Positions 1-9,132 of a stretch of 64,000 bases of DNA are shown here, piece by piece. The notes below the pieces were generated by a model, which saw only the letters and a program-made list of their open reading frames with translations, was not told where the DNA came from and did no database searches. The stretch is from Thermasporomyces composti (GTDB taxonomy: Bacteria > Actinomycetota > Actinomycetes > Propionibacteriales > Actinopolymorphaceae): contig NZ_QTUC01000001.1 in assembly GCF_003386795.1 (NCBI RefSeq), forward strand, positions 2,790,001 through 2,854,000, in the 5' to 3' direction. Within the stretch, counting starts at the first letter, position 1; each line of letters opens with the position of its first letter. The position numbers and the translations under genes were made by a program.

Positions 1-114
1 GTCGGGTGACGGTGCCGCGGGTCGGCCGAGTGGCCCGGTCAGTGCGGACAGCGCATCCAGCTGACCACCGGGCGCGGGCGGATGGTGGGACGAGACGCGG
101 GAAATGGGCACCGT

Positions 115-519
115 GTGACGTTCACCGAGGTGATGAGCTGGGCCGCCCGAGGTTTCGACGGGCTCGGAGTCGTCGTCCTCCTCGTCGGTCTGGTGTGGTC
201 TCTCGTGCTTGCGGCGCGCATCTGGCGGCGCAGTGGGGAAGGCCGACAGGGGTATCACGCGCTCCGGGAATCCTTCGGTGGCGTGCTTCTCCTCGCCGTG
301 GAGATCCTGGTGGCGGCCGACCTGATCAGGACCGTCGCCGTCGCGCCGACGCTCGAGAACGTGGCGGGCCTGGGGCTGGTCGTGGTGATCCGGACCCTGC
401 TCAGCTTCTCGCTCCAGATCGAGATGGAAGGCGTGGTTCCGTGGCGGCGTGGCCTGACCGGCGGGCTCGGCCGGGCGACGGCGCGGGCGAACCCGCCCCT
501 GGAGCCGCCACCTGGGTGA
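115..519 (+). CDS. DUF1622 family integral membrane protein
   Basis: Small hydrophobic protein of about 134 residues. After a short amphipathic N-terminus (TEVMSWAARGFDGLG) comes a long hydrophobic helix (VVVLLVGLVWSLVLAARIW), then a basic loop and two further hydrophobic segments (GVLLLAVEILVAADLIRTV and GLVVVIRTLLSFSLQIEMEG). This pattern and the closing FSLQIEMEG motif match the DUF1622 family, whose function is unknown. An in-frame ATG lies at 82, but the GTG at 115 starts directly at the family-like N-terminus, so I prefer it; no clear ribosome binding site separates the two. It stands alone, facing a minus-strand DUF5302 gene 9 bp after its stop. Family call fairly sure, role unknown. 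Confidence 0.72.
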   Translation: MTFTEVMSWAARGFDGLGVVVLLVGLVWSLVLAARIWRRSGEGRQGYHALRESFGGVLLLAVEILVAADLIRTVAVAPTLENVAGLGLVVVIRTLLSFSLQIEMEGVVPWRRGLTGGLGRATARANPPLEPPPG

Positions 520-528
520 GGCGGGCGC

Positions 529-774
529 TCAGCTCCCCCTCTTGCGTCGGAACTCACGGCGAGCGCGCGCCGGGCCGGCGCCTTCTCGCAGCTTCGGCTC
601 GGCGTAGCTGGCACCGCCAGCGAGATGCCGTGCCTGGTGGTGCCGCTGCTTACGTTGGAGAGTCTCCAGGAACTTGCGGCGTACCTCGTCATCCTCCACG
701 CCGCGCGCGGCGTCCGGTGTCTCAGGCCCGCCCGTCCTGCTGGGCTCGTGGGTGTCGTGATCCTGGCCGACCAT
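529..774 (-). CDS. DUF5302 domain small protein
   Basis: An 81-residue, highly charged protein. The middle ([19 protein letters not shown]) and the C-terminus ([15 protein letters not shown]) look like the actinobacterial DUF5302 family: a short acidic head, a K/R-rich helix starting RRKF, and a terminal REFRRK tail. Function unknown; no signal peptide or membrane segment. It lies between two plus-strand genes and converges on the DUF1622 gene, so it has its own promoter within 775-927, the stretch it shares with divergent ctaD. The call rests on recognised motifs, not on a search. Its composition (many charged residues, few Leu or Val) differs from the surrounding shadow frames, which supports it being real. 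Confidence 0.68.
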   Translation of the reverse strand: MVGQDHDTHEPSRTGGPETPDAARGVEDDEVRRKFLETLQRKQRHHQARHLAGGASYAEPKLREGAGPARARREFRRKRGS

Positions 775-927
775 GGGTGCAGCCTGTCATGCGCAGCGGG
801 GCGGAGGCGAGCTTTCCCGGGGTTTGTGTCGTGCCGAGCGTGCGTCAAGCCTGTCGGACACCGCGTTTGGTGCGGCGAGGCGCGGGGAGTCTTCTCTCAT
901 CGACAGCGGCGTGCTCGACGGCCGCGC

Positions 928-2664
928 ATGCCGTCGGCGACCAGTTGGGGGACCTCGGTGGCCACACTGCGCACGGAGACAGCGGCACAGCCGGGTGAGC
1001 GCCCACGCCCGCGACACGCCCGAGGCCGGGCCATCGTCCGGTGGATAACGACGACCGACCACAAGCTCATCGGCCAGCTCTACCTCGCCACCTCGTTCGT
1101 CTTCTTCCTGCTCGCCGGCTTGATGGCCATGTTCATGCGCGCCGAGCTGGCGGTTCCCGGCCTCCAGCTGTTCGGCTCCGACCGAGGGCCGGAGATCTAC
1201 AACGAGCTGTTCACCATGCACGGCACGATCATGCTGCTCCTGTTCGCGACACCGCTGTTCGTCGGCTTCGCGAACGTCATCATGCCGTTGCAGATCGGCG
1301 CGCCGGACGTGGCGTTCCCGCGCCTGAACATGCTGAGCTACTGGATGTTCCTGTTCGGCGGGCTCATCGTGATGGGTGGCTTCCTCACGCCGCACGGCCC
1401 GGCGTCCTTCGGCTGGACCGCGTACCCGACGCTCAGCGAAGCGCGACACTCGTCCTACATCGGCGCGGACCTGTGGGTCATGGGGCTCTACCTGGCGGGT
1501 CTCGGCACGATCCTCGGCGGTGTCAACTTCGTCACGACGATCTTCTGCATGCGGGCGCCGGGCATGACGATGTTCCGGATGCCGATCTTCACCTGGAACA
1601 CGCTGCTCACCAGTGTGATGGTCCTGCTCGCGTTCCCGATCCTCGCGGGCGCCTTGGTCATGCTCGAGGCGGACCGACGGCTCGGCACGCACATCTACGA
1701 CGCCGCGCACGGCGGGCCCATCCTGTATCAGCACCTGTTCTGGTTCTTCGGCCACCCCGAGGTCTACATCATCGCGCTGCCCTTCTTCGGCATCATCACC
1801 GAGATCATCCCGGTCTTCAGTCGCAAGCCCCTCTTCGGCTACGTCGGCATGGTGGTGGCCACCATCGCCATCGCGCTGCTCTCGATGGCCGTGTGGGCGC
1901 ACCACATGTTCGTGACCGGGGCCGTCAACCTGCCGTTCTTCTCGCTCATGACGTTCCTGATCGCGGTGCCCACGGGCATCAAGTTCTTCAACTGGATCGG
2001 GACCATGTGGGGAGGATCGCTCACCTTCGAGACACCCATGCTGTGGGCGCTCGGCTTCCTCGTGACCTTCCTCTTCGGCGGGCTGACCGGTATCGTCCTG
2101 GCGTCGCCCCCCATGGACTTCCACGTCAGCGACACCTACTTCGTCGTCGGCCACTTCCACTACACCGTCTTCGGCACGGTGGTGTTCGCGATGTTCGCGG
2201 GCTTCTACTTCTGGTGGCCGAAGATGACCGGTCGAATGCTGAGCGAGCGCCTCGGCAAGATCCACTTCTGGACGCTGTTCGTCGGCTTCCACACCACGTT
2301 CTTCGTCCAGCACATCCTCGGCGCGGAGGGAATGCCCCGCCGCTACGCCGACTACCTGCACACCGATGGCTGGACGGTGCTCAACATGGTCTCGACCGTG
2401 GGCGCGTTCCTGCTGGGGCTGTCGACGCTGCCGTTCCTGCTCAACGTCATCCAAGCGCGGCGCGGTCCTCTCGTGCGGGTCGACGACCCGTGGGGTTGGG
2501 GCCGGTCCCTGGAGTGGGCCACCTCCTGCCCGCCACCCCGGCACAACTTCACGTCGATCCCGCTGATCCGCTCCGACAGCCCCACCTTCGACATGCATCA
2601 CCCCGAGATCACCAGGCTGGAGATGGACCGGTACGGAACGCGTCGAGTTCCGGAGCAGCGCTAA
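928..2664 (+). CDS. ctaD: aa3-type cytochrome c oxidase subunit I
   Basis: Catalytic membrane subunit of the haem-copper oxidase that reduces O2 to water and pumps protons. About 578 residues, the usual length, with twelve or so hydrophobic helices. Visible ligands: low-spin haem His98 (MHGTIM), CuB His276 in GHPEVY with the cross-linking Tyr280, CuB His325-His326, and the haem a3/haem a pair His409 and His411 (GHFHYT). The D-channel motif [11 protein letters not shown] and the K-channel Lys352 (PTGIKFFNW) mark a type A1 enzyme. The ATG at 928 gives the normal short cytosolic head ([14 protein letters not shown] follows); the frame stays open upstream to 625, but that is too long for the family. 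No ctaC, ctaE or ctaF is adjacent, so it is a detached or second copy. Confidence 0.96.
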   Translation: MPSATSWGTSVATLRTETAAQPGERPRPRHARGRAIVRWITTTDHKLIGQLYLATSFVFFLLAGLMAMFMRAELAVPGLQLFGSDRGPEIYNELFTMHGTIMLLLFATPLFVGFANVIMPLQIGAPDVAFPRLNMLSYWMFLFGGLIVMGGFLTPHGPASFGWTAYPTLSEARHSSYIGADLWVMGLYLAGLGTILGGVNFVTTIFCMRAPGMTMFRMPIFTWNTLLTSVMVLLAFPILAGALVMLEADRRLGTHIYDAAHGGPILYQHLFWFFGHPEVYIIALPFFGIITEIIPVFSRKPLFGYVGMVVATIAIALLSMAVWAHHMFVTGAVNLPFFSLMTFLIAVPTGIKFFNWIGTMWGGSLTFETPMLWALGFLVTFLFGGLTGIVLASPPMDFHVSDTYFVVGHFHYTVFGTVVFAMFAGFYFWWPKMTGRMLSERLGKIHFWTLFVGFHTTFFVQHILGAEGMPRRYADYLHTDGWTVLNMVSTVGAFLLGLSTLPFLLNVIQARRGPLVRVDDPWGWGRSLEWATSCPPPRHNFTSIPLIRSDSPTFDMHHPEITRLEMDRYGTRRVPEQR

Positions 2665-3093
2665 CTCTCGCCCGGAGCGTTGGCGCTGTCTGTGCCCGCC
2701 TGAGACTCGCCTAGCGGTAGTGGCGCGCACGCGCCGGACGGAACCGAGAGCCCACCGTCAGTCCGTGGCGTCGTGGCCGGCTCGGGGTGAGCGGTGGTGA
2801 GCCGAGTCCGCAGCGGCTGACGGGACGGGGCGCGCCGGAGCGCCAGCGCGGGCCTCAGCGATCAGGCTTCCGTCAAGGTGTTCTTGCTCTGTGGCCGGTG
2901 ACACGCATGCGACCGCTCATGACGCCTTGTACGCAAGGGGATCCGCCGCTGGCCAGTGCACCCGGCTTCCCGAACGACGCGACATGTCGGACCCCCGAAA
3001 GTTGTCGGGAAACAGGATCTTACGTGCTTTGTCGTTTGCAACCGGCGGTAATGCGGCAATACAGAGGCAAGGGCGAATCACGGGGAGGAACGG
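2665..3093. other. 429-bp intergenic stretch, no gene seen
   Basis: Between ctaD and the ribbon-helix-helix gene. The open frames here have codon use and composition of shadow frames (Arg/Pro/Gly-rich, no motifs). The last 90 bases are clearly less GC-rich than the flanks, as expected for a promoter region of the downstream gene, and end in a good ribosome binding site (GGGGAGGAACGG) directly before the ATG at 3094. I cannot assign -35/-10 boxes with confidence and see no ctaD terminator. Confidence 0.4.
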
Positions 3094-3399
3094 ATGGATC
3101 AACAGTACCCGCCGACGGCTTCACCGAGGGTGGAGGTTGGCCCCGAGTCCGCCGGCGCGCCGGGTGTCATCCCTGTCCAGCGTGTGGACCCGGTCCAGCG
3201 AGTGGAGACGCAGTCCCGCGGCGGCGTCACCAAGCAGGGACGTGGGCGTCCGTCACTCGGAGGTCAGGGTCGCTCGCCACAGGTGACCTTCCGCGCGCCG
3301 CCTGCGCTGCGGGCCGCGGCGGAGGAGCGCGCCGCCCGGGACGGCAAGACGGTCTCCCAGCTCGCGCGGGAGGCCTTCGAGATGTACCTCCACAGCTGA
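3094..3399 (+). CDS. Ribbon-helix-helix (CopG/Arc-like) DNA-binding protein
   Basis: 101 residues. The first 55 are low-complexity, with a VQRVDPVQRVE repeat and a basic GRGRPSLGG stretch. The last 45 form a ribbon-helix-helix fold: a strand (QVTFRAPPALR), helix A (AAAEERAARDG), a turn, and helix B (KTVSQLAREAFEMYL). Such proteins bind DNA as dimers through the strand and act as repressors or antitoxins. No toxin-like partner follows; the next gene, cydC, is convergent across a shared hairpin. The start is supported by a strong AGGA-type ribosome binding site. The GRGRP element could be an AT-hook-like minor-groove contact. Target unknown; cydDC or its own promoter are guesses. Confidence 0.75.
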   Translation: MDQQYPPTASPRVEVGPESAGAPGVIPVQRVDPVQRVETQSRGGVTKQGRGRPSLGGQGRSPQVTFRAPPALRAAAEERAARDGKTVSQLAREAFEMYLHS

Positions 3400-3431
3400 T
3401 GCGGACGAGCGCCGCGAGGCGGCGCGCCAGA

Positions 3432-3480
3432 CACACCCCCACGAGGTGCGGTCAGTCTCACCGCCCTTCGTGGGGGTGTG
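3432..3480. terminator. Bidirectional hairpin terminator
   Basis: A perfect 13-bp inverted repeat: CACACCCCCACGA at 3432-3444 pairs with TCGTGGGGGTGTG at 3468-3480, with a 23-nt loop. It sits between the stop of the ribbon-helix-helix gene (+) and the end of cydC (-), partly inside the last cydC codons, and can stop transcription from both sides. Confidence 0.75.
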
Positions 3481-5494
3481 ATTCTTGCCCGGTGGTCGGG
3501 AAGGGTGGCGTCAGCGACGAGTGCGTCTGGCGCTGGAGGAACGACATCTGCATCGTGGGAGCGCTCTCACTCGGGGTGTCCTTGGCGGCGGACCGGAGCC
3601 ACATTCGACGGTAGGGGCCCTCGGACTGGATCAGCTTGGTAGGCGCGCCACGTTGGACCACCCGCCCGCCGGCCAGGACGATGATCTCGTCGACGACGCT
3701 CAGACCGGCGAGTCGGTGCGTGACGAGCAGGGTGGTACGTCCCTGCGTGGCGACGAGTAGGTCCCGCATCAGCACTGTGGCGGTGACGTCGTCGACGTGA
3801 GCCGTCGGTTCGTCCAGCAACAGGATCGGCGGGTCGGCGAGCAGCGCGCGGGCCAGAGCGAGCCGCTGGCGCTCCCCGCCGGAGAGCCGGACGCCACGCT
3901 CGCCCACGGGAGTGTCCAGGCCGTGCGGCAGGCGGCACACCCACGCCCACATCCGAACCTTCCGCAACGCCTCCTCCAGCTCCTCGTCGGTGGCGTCGGG
4001 TCGCCCGAGGAGCAGGTTGGCCCGGATCGTGGTGTCGAACATGTGAGCGTCCTGGGTGCAGGCTGTGATGGCCCGGCGTCGCTCGTCGTCCTCCAGGTCG
4101 GCCAGGTCGACGCGCATGTGACCGCGTCCCACCAGCGCGACGCTGCCCGACGCCGGGGGCAGGAAGCCGAGCAGAGCGGCCACCAGCGTGCTCTTCCCGG
4201 CTCCGCTCTCGCCGACGACGGCGATCCGCTGACCGGGGCGCAGCGTCAGGTCGACGTCGTACAAGGTCGGAGCGGTGTTCCCCGGCCATTGGACGGTGAG
4301 CCCTCGGGCCTCCAAGGACAGCGGGCCGATCGGGGCGGGAAGGTGTCCTTCGGTCAGGGCCGGACGCGGCAGCTCCGACAGCGCGCGGAGGCGCGCCACC
4401 GCGCGCATGCCGTGCGCGAGATAGTGCGCCGCCACAGGGAGGGGCGTCGTCACGTCGAACACCGCGAGCGCGGCCAGGGCCAGGACGGGCACCATCGTCG
4501 AGGACAGGCGACCGTCGTCCGCCGCGGCGGCACCGATCAGCAGCTGGCCGACGACGGTGAGACCGGCCGCCAGCGTCGCCAGCGCGGCCGCGGCGCCAGA
4601 GCTGGCCGCCGTACGTCTGGCGATCTCGGTGAGCTCGCGGTCCTCCCGCTCGAGACGGTCCAGCCACCGACCCGTCGCGCGGTGGGCGGCCAGGTCCGCC
4701 AGCCCGCGGAGCACCTCGACGACCGAACGGTTGAGGGCGCCGCGAGCACCGGCCATCCTGCGGTCCGCCCAGCGAGCCGTGAGCCTGCCCACGTACGGCG
4801 CGACGACCCCGCCCACGAAGAGGCCGAGTGCCAAGATCACCGCGGCGGATGGGAGCACGGTGGCGAGCCACGCGGTGGCGGCGACGCTCGTGAGGGCGGC
4901 GACCCCGATCGGAAGGAACGCCCGCACCAGCAGGTCTTGGATGGCTTCGACGTCGCTCACCACGCGGGTGAGGACGTCACCACCGTGGACCCGGCCGAGC
5001 CCGGCGGGTGCGGCCCGCTCGAGGTCGATGTACACCTGGACGCGCGTGCGCGCCATCACCCGGAATGCGGCGTCGTGGCCGACGAGCCGTTCGCAGTACC
5101 GGAGGACGCCTCGGCCCACCCCGAGGACCCGCACCGCGACGATCGCGGCCGTGAGGGCGACGAGTGCCGCTCCTTCCGCCGCGCGGGCGACCAGCCAGGT
5201 GGCGGTGGCGATCAGGGCGACCGCGGTGCAGGACGCCGCGAAGCCGAGCAGGACGCCGGCGAGCACCCGGAGAAGCTCCGGTCGGGCCGTGCGCAGCAGC
5301 CACGCGAGGGAGCTCGGCCCCTTGGTGGTCGCGCGGTGTCCACCCCCCGAGCCGGACGGACCGACGGGGCCGGCCTGGCCGCCGGAGCCCGCGTGGCCGC
5401 GAGAGGTCGACTGGAGGGCACCAGGCTGGCCGGTGCTCGGGTTGCTGCTGGTACTACCGCCGGGTCGCGGCGTGGTCGTCGAGTCGTGCGTCAT
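3458..5494 (-). CDS. cydC: Thiol reductant ABC exporter subunit CydC
   Basis: Half-transporter of the CydDC heterodimer, which exports cysteine and glutathione-type thiols and is needed for maturation of cytochrome bd and c-type cytochromes. About 678 residues: a Gly/Ser-rich head, six transmembrane helices, then an ATPase domain with Walker A (GESGAGKST), signature (LSGGERQRLALARAL) and Walker B (ILLLDEPTAHVD). The ATG at 5494 overlaps the cydD stop as ATGA, so the two are translationally coupled; an in-frame ATG at 5536 would lie inside cydD. The C-terminal tail of about 40 residues after the ATPase is unusual and carries the convergent terminator. No cydAB is in the window. Confidence 0.9.
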   Translation of the reverse strand: MTHDSTTTPRPGGSTSSNPSTGQPGALQSTSRGHAGSGGQAGPVGPSGSGGGHRATTKGPSSLAWLLRTARPELLRVLAGVLLGFAASCTAVALIATATWLVARAAEGAALVALTAAIVAVRVLGVGRGVLRYCERLVGHDAAFRVMARTRVQVYIDLERAAPAGLGRVHGGDVLTRVVSDVEAIQDLLVRAFLPIGVAALTSVAATAWLATVLPSAAVILALGLFVGGVVAPYVGRLTARWADRRMAGARGALNRSVVEVLRGLADLAAHRATGRWLDRLEREDRELTEIARRTAASSGAAAALATLAAGLTVVGQLLIGAAAADDGRLSSTMVPVLALAALAVFDVTTPLPVAAHYLAHGMRAVARLRALSELPRPALTEGHLPAPIGPLSLEARGLTVQWPGNTAPTLYDVDLTLRPGQRIAVVGESGAGKSTLVAALLGFLPPASGSVALVGRGHMRVDLADLEDDERRRAITACTQDAHMFDTTIRANLLLGRPDATDEELEEALRKVRMWAWVCRLPHGLDTPVGERGVRLSGGERQRLALARALLADPPILLLDEPTAHVDDVTATVLMRDLLVATQGRTTLLVTHRLAGLSVVDEIIVLAGGRVVQRGAPTKLIQSEGPYRRMWLRSAAKDTPSESAPTMQMSFLQRQTHSSLTPPFPTTGQESHPHEGR

Positions 5495-7119
5495 GTCGAC
5501 ACCGCCAACTGGTCGAGACGAACCACGTGGTGGCACAGCTGGAGCAGGCCCGGGCGGTGGGTCACCAACACGACGGTCCGGCCAGCCAGCAGGGGAGGAA
5601 GCGCGCGAAGCAGCGCCGCCTCGGTCTCCGGGTCGACTCCCTCGGTGGGTTCGTCGAGGAGCAGCAGCGAGGCATCTCGGAGCAAGGCGCGGGCGAGGGC
5701 GATGCGGCGTCGCTGGCCGGCGGAGAGGCCGATGCCGCGGTCGCCGACCTGCAGCTCCAGGGGCACGTCGACCGCGGCCGCCCGGGCGGCGGCGACGACG
5801 GCGGCGGGGTCGACCGTTGGGTCGTCCAGCGTGATGTTCTGGGCGACCGTTCCGGCGAACAGCACAGGATCCTGGGGCAGCCAGCCGACTCGCTCGCGCC
5901 AGCGTTCGGGGTCCACGGTCGCGAGGTCCACGTCACCCACGAGCACGCGGCCGGCGTCCGGTCGAGCGAAGCCGATGAGGAGCGCCAGCACGGTCGACTT
6001 CCCGGCGCCGCTGGGCGCGACGATGCCGGTCACCCGTCCGGCGGGCAGCTCCAGCGACAGCCGGTCGAGCAAGGGGACCGAGCGGTCAGGGTCGGCGACG
6101 GTGACCTCGTCGAGGCGGATCGAGGCGGACCTCGGGTCGGGCACGGGGCGGCCACCATGCTCCACCGCCAGCGGAGTCGGTTCGTCGAGGATCGCGAACA
6201 CCTGGTCGGCGACGCTCATGCCCTCGACGTTGGCGTGGTAGTGGGCAGCGGCCTGACGGATCGGGTGGTACGCCTCGGGGACGAGGAGCAGCGCGGCGAG
6301 CGCCGCCCGCAGGTCGAGAGTGTCTGCGAGCACGCCGTGCGCCAGCTCGATCGCCACCACGGCGATCGAGCTGGCCGCCAACAGCTCCAGCGCCAGCGAC
6401 GACAGGAACGCCACCCGCATGGTGGACCGGCCCGCGGCGCGTTGCTGGTCGGCGAGCCGGGCGATGGTCTCCACCTGCTCACGGGAGCGACCGAACGCCT
6501 TCAACGTTCCGAGCCCCGACACGACATCGAGGAAGTGGTGGGAGAGGGCCTGGAGGGTACGCCACTGCCGGTCGATCCGACGCCGAGTCGCCCGTCCGAT
6601 GAGCAGCATGGCGAGCGGGACGAGCACGACAGTGACGACCACCACGAGCGCACTGCGGGGATCGGTGCGGAGCAGCGTCACTGCCACGGCCAGCGGGACC
6701 AGCGCGGCGAGCAGCAGCTGCGGCAGGTAGCGGGAGAGGTAGCCGTCCAGTGCGTCGACGCCCTTGGTGACGAGCGTGGCGAGTTCGCCCGTGTGCTCGC
6801 TGGCCAGCCATCGCGGGCCGAGCGCGACGACCTTCCGCAGCACCGTCTGTCTCCACTGCCGCTTGAGCGCGGCCGACGCTCGGTGCGCGACCACCGCCGA
6901 GGCCCACGACACGCCGGCGCGCCCCGCGAGAACCCCGACGAGCGCCACGACCGGGGCGAGCTCGAGCCGCGCTCTCACCGCGTCCACGAGGAGGGTCGCG
7001 AGCAGCCACGCTTGGGCGACGACGAGTCCGGCGTGCACCAGGCCGATGCCCGCCGCCGCCGCGAGATAGGCCCGAACAGGTCGAGCGCGGTGCAGCAGGC
7101 GGACGTCGAGCGGCGGCAT
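5491..7119 (-). CDS. cydD: Thiol reductant ABC exporter subunit CydD
   Basis: Partner of CydC. With the start at 7119 the protein is about 542 residues and opens MPPLDVRLLHRARPVRAYL, like typical CydD N-termini; a GGGGGC sequence just upstream can serve as ribosome binding site. The frame stays open to 7371 with another ATG at 7257, but that adds a Pro/Arg-rich head atypical of the family. Six transmembrane helices precede the ATPase with Walker A (PSGAGKST), the signature variant LSAGQRRRIALARAL (SAGQ instead of SGGQ) and Walker B (LLLLDEPTEGVD). First gene of the cydD-cydC operon. Confidence 0.9.
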   Translation of the reverse strand: MPPLDVRLLHRARPVRAYLAAAAGIGLVHAGLVVAQAWLLATLLVDAVRARLELAPVVALVGVLAGRAGVSWASAVVAHRASAALKRQWRQTVLRKVVALGPRWLASEHTGELATLVTKGVDALDGYLSRYLPQLLLAALVPLAVAVTLLRTDPRSALVVVVTVVLVPLAMLLIGRATRRRIDRQWRTLQALSHHFLDVVSGLGTLKAFGRSREQVETIARLADQQRAAGRSTMRVAFLSSLALELLAASSIAVVAIELAHGVLADTLDLRAALAALLLVPEAYHPIRQAAAHYHANVEGMSVADQVFAILDEPTPLAVEHGGRPVPDPRSASIRLDEVTVADPDRSVPLLDRLSLELPAGRVTGIVAPSGAGKSTVLALLIGFARPDAGRVLVGDVDLATVDPERWRERVGWLPQDPVLFAGTVAQNITLDDPTVDPAAVVAAARAAAVDVPLELQVGDRGIGLSAGQRRRIALARALLRDASLLLLDEPTEGVDPETEAALLRALPPLLAGRTVVLVTHRPGLLQLCHHVVRLDQLAVST

Positions 7120-7342
7120 CAGTTGCCCCCGGGGCGTGGTGGGGTGCAGCGAGGGGCGACGCGGCAGCGGGGCGCCGCGCTCGACCCCGTGGGCGACGGC
7201 GTGGGCACGGCCAGGCTCAACCTCCGGTCCAGGGTTGGGCGGGAAGCTCGCAGACATCTGGCAATAGAGGGTATGGAACACCCGACGGCGTGACGGTCCG
7301 GGTGCGCCGAAGCGCCTCCGTTGGAGGGAGGCGGAGCGCCTG

Positions 7343-7374
7343 AGCGTCGAGGCACGGAAGCGTCGAGGCACGGA
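7343..7374. repeat. 16-bp perfect tandem duplication
   Basis: The 16-mer AGCGTCGAGGCACGGA occurs at 7343-7358 and again immediately at 7359-7374, in the 279-bp gap between cydD and the small gene at 7399. It lies upstream of cydD on its strand, so it could sit in the cydD promoter region. No other content is seen in this gap apart from the open upstream extension of the cydD frame. Confidence 0.7.
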
Positions 7375-7398
7375 GAGGCCCCTCGTCGGTGCCCGCGG

Positions 7399-7752
7399 TC
7401 ACGCCGTTCTCGAGCCACCCTCCTCGTGCCCGGTGCGGCGGTCCGCCGATGCTCGCGGCGTGCCCGAGGCCTGCGGTGTCTGTGAGGCTTCCCGCGCCCG
7501 GCGGCTTCCATCGGTGGGCTCGTCGTCGGGAAGCCGGCCACGAGAGGCCGGGTGCTCCACCAAGGCCAGCACCCGGTTGGCCATGAAGCGGGCCGTGCGG
7601 ACCGGCGTCCCGCCGCGGGTCACCTCGGTGACCTCGACGATGCCCCGTCCGGTGGTGATCTCGACCCGCCGGCCCTGTCGAGTCGCGACGACGTCGTAGG
7701 TGCGGGTCTCGCCGCCCGCGTCGATGACGATCTCGACCCGGTCGCCCTTCAT
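7399..7752 (-). CDS. Small hypothetical protein downstream of eis-like gene
   Basis: 117 residues. The first 65 look folded and beta-rich (KGDRVEIVIDAGGETRTYDV, RRVEITTGRGIVEVTEV, PVRTARFMANRVLALVEHP); the rest is a disordered, charged Ser/Arg/Thr tail. I do not recognise the family. The N-terminal half has alternating hydrophobic beta strands and sensible codon use, which argues for a real gene. It follows the Eis-like gene by 114 bp on the same strand and may be the last gene of an AraC-Eis-hypothetical transcription unit. No signal peptide or membrane segment. Confidence 0.6.
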   Translation of the reverse strand: MKGDRVEIVIDAGGETRTYDVVATRQGRRVEITTGRGIVEVTEVTRGGTPVRTARFMANRVLALVEHPASRGRLPDDEPTDGSRRAREASQTPQASGTPRASADRRTGHEEGGSRTA

Positions 7753-7866
7753 TCCTCGATGGTCGTGGACGCGACGACCGACGTCCAGGGCGAGGGAGAG
7801 CCGGCGGGACGACCGAACGGCCCGGCTCGGACGTTTCGGAGCGCTCGGGAGGAACGGGCGGCTCGG

Positions 7867-9132
7867 CTAGAAGCTCGCGTACAGGTAGGGCGTGGCCGCC
7901 GGGAAGAGCGTCCGCAGCGTCTGAGCCGTCGCGGCGTCCATGGTTCCGTAACCGCGGAGGTGAATCTCGGTCGGGTCGAGGACGCCGTACACGAGGGCGG
8001 CCAACCCGTGAGAGGTGAGCGTCGCGGTCGGCGTTCCGCCTGAGCGGACCTCCAACGAACCGGTGGAGCCGTCGAACGTCCACGTCCCCGCGACGAACGG
8101 GTCGTCGACGACCTCGACCGTGGCGCGGGCCGCGCCGACGCGGAGGCCGGCCAGGCCTGGAACCGAGAGCACGCGTCCCATGGGCGCGGAGTGCAACGGA
8201 CCCGCCACCTTGGTCTCGTCGGTGTAGCGGATGTCGACGTACCACAGGTCCGGACGCTCGTCCGGCGGCAGCTCGAGGGTGAACGCCGCGTGTTGGTCGT
8301 GGTGCCGGGCGAGCCACCGCAGCAGCAGCATGCGGCCCAGCGGACCACGTGTGAGCAGTTGGTGCCCTTCGAAGTCCTTGCCCAGGCCGTGGCTGCGGTA
8401 GAGCAGGACGCCGACGACCTCGCCGTCGTGGCGGGCCAAGGCGACCCAGCGGTCGTCCTTGCTCCGGTACCGCGCCATGGCCTCGGGGGAGTACAGCGAG
8501 AAGCCGTGCCGCTCGAGCAGCAGGTGCTCGAGCGCCTGGCGGAACTCGTCGAGCGCTTCGCCGATTCGGTGGAGGGTCACCTCGCCGGGGATCGCGTCGG
8601 CGCGAAGGAGCCGGTCCAGCCCGTCGGGGAACAGCCGGATGCGGCGAGGCATGGGGAAGCCGACGTAGCCGAACCGCTCGTAGAACGACGGTCGGAACGG
8701 GTACAGCGTGCTGACCACGTGCCCGGCGTCCCGCATCGTCTCGTGGAGCTGGGTGAGCAGGGTGCGAATGTGTCCACGCCGTCGCGCCGCGGGGTGGGTC
8801 GCCACACCGCTCACCCCCATCATGGGGAGGATCACGCCGCGGACGTTCTGCCGCATGGGGATGCCCACGACCACGGCGGACGGCTCGGCGCCGTCGAAGG
8901 CGACGAGCCGTACCTTGTCGTCCTCCTCCTCGGCGGGTGCCGCTGGCTCGTCGCTGGTGGGGACGGTGGGCGTCGTGCCGAAGGCGTACGCCTGCAACGG
9001 CTCGACGGTGGTCGCCGCTTCCGCGCGACTGACGCGTCGGATGGTCGGCGGGGTGGGGGCATCTCCCGACGGGGACTCGTCAGCGCCTCCGGCTACACCG
9101 GTCGCGTCGAGGTGAGGCTCGATCGTGTCCAC
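7867..9132 (-). CDS. Eis-like GNAT N-acetyltransferase with SCP2-type C-terminal domain
   Basis: 421 residues, close to the usual length of Eis proteins (about 400), which are acetyl-CoA dependent amine acetyltransferases; M. tuberculosis Eis inactivates aminoglycosides. An N-terminal GNAT domain has the acetyl-CoA loop region GVATHPAARRRGHIRTLL, then a second GNAT-like region with FYERFGYVGFPMPRRIRLF, and a C-terminal sterol-carrier-like domain (ATLTSHGLAALVYGVLDPTEIHLRG). The protein ends in an aromatic Phe carboxylate (PYLYASF), as in Eis, where the terminal carboxylate takes part in catalysis. The GTG start at 9132 overlaps the end of the AraC gene by 40 bp; a TAGAGT box six bases upstream could also allow leaderless expression. 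Natural substrate unknown. Confidence 0.85.
   Translation of the reverse strand: MDTIEPHLDATGVAGGADESPSGDAPTPPTIRRVSRAEAATTVEPLQAYAFGTTPTVPTSDEPAAPAEEEDDKVRLVAFDGAEPSAVVVGIPMRQNVRGVILPMMGVSGVATHPAARRRGHIRTLLTQLHETMRDAGHVVSTLYPFRPSFYERFGYVGFPMPRRIRLFPDGLDRLLRADAIPGEVTLHRIGEALDEFRQALEHLLLERHGFSLYSPEAMARYRSKDDRWVALARHDGEVVGVLLYRSHGLGKDFEGHQLLTRGPLGRMLLLRWLARHHDQHAAFTLELPPDERPDLWYVDIRYTDETKVAGPLHSAPMGRVLSVPGLAGLRVGAARATVEVVDDPFVAGTWTFDGSTGSLEVRSGGTPTATLTSHGLAALVYGVLDPTEIHLRGYGTMDAATAQTLRTLFPAATPYLYASF

Noticed and set aside
787-2730. A 647-codon minus-strand frame antisense to ctaD
   Set aside because: Composed of His/Asp/Glu/Arg-rich sequence mirroring the membrane helices of CtaD; no motif, and ctaD has all catalytic ligands.
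3797-6241. A long plus-strand frame of 814 codons antisense to cydC/cydD
   Set aside because: Shadow of GC-rich third positions; the minus strand carries full ABC motifs.
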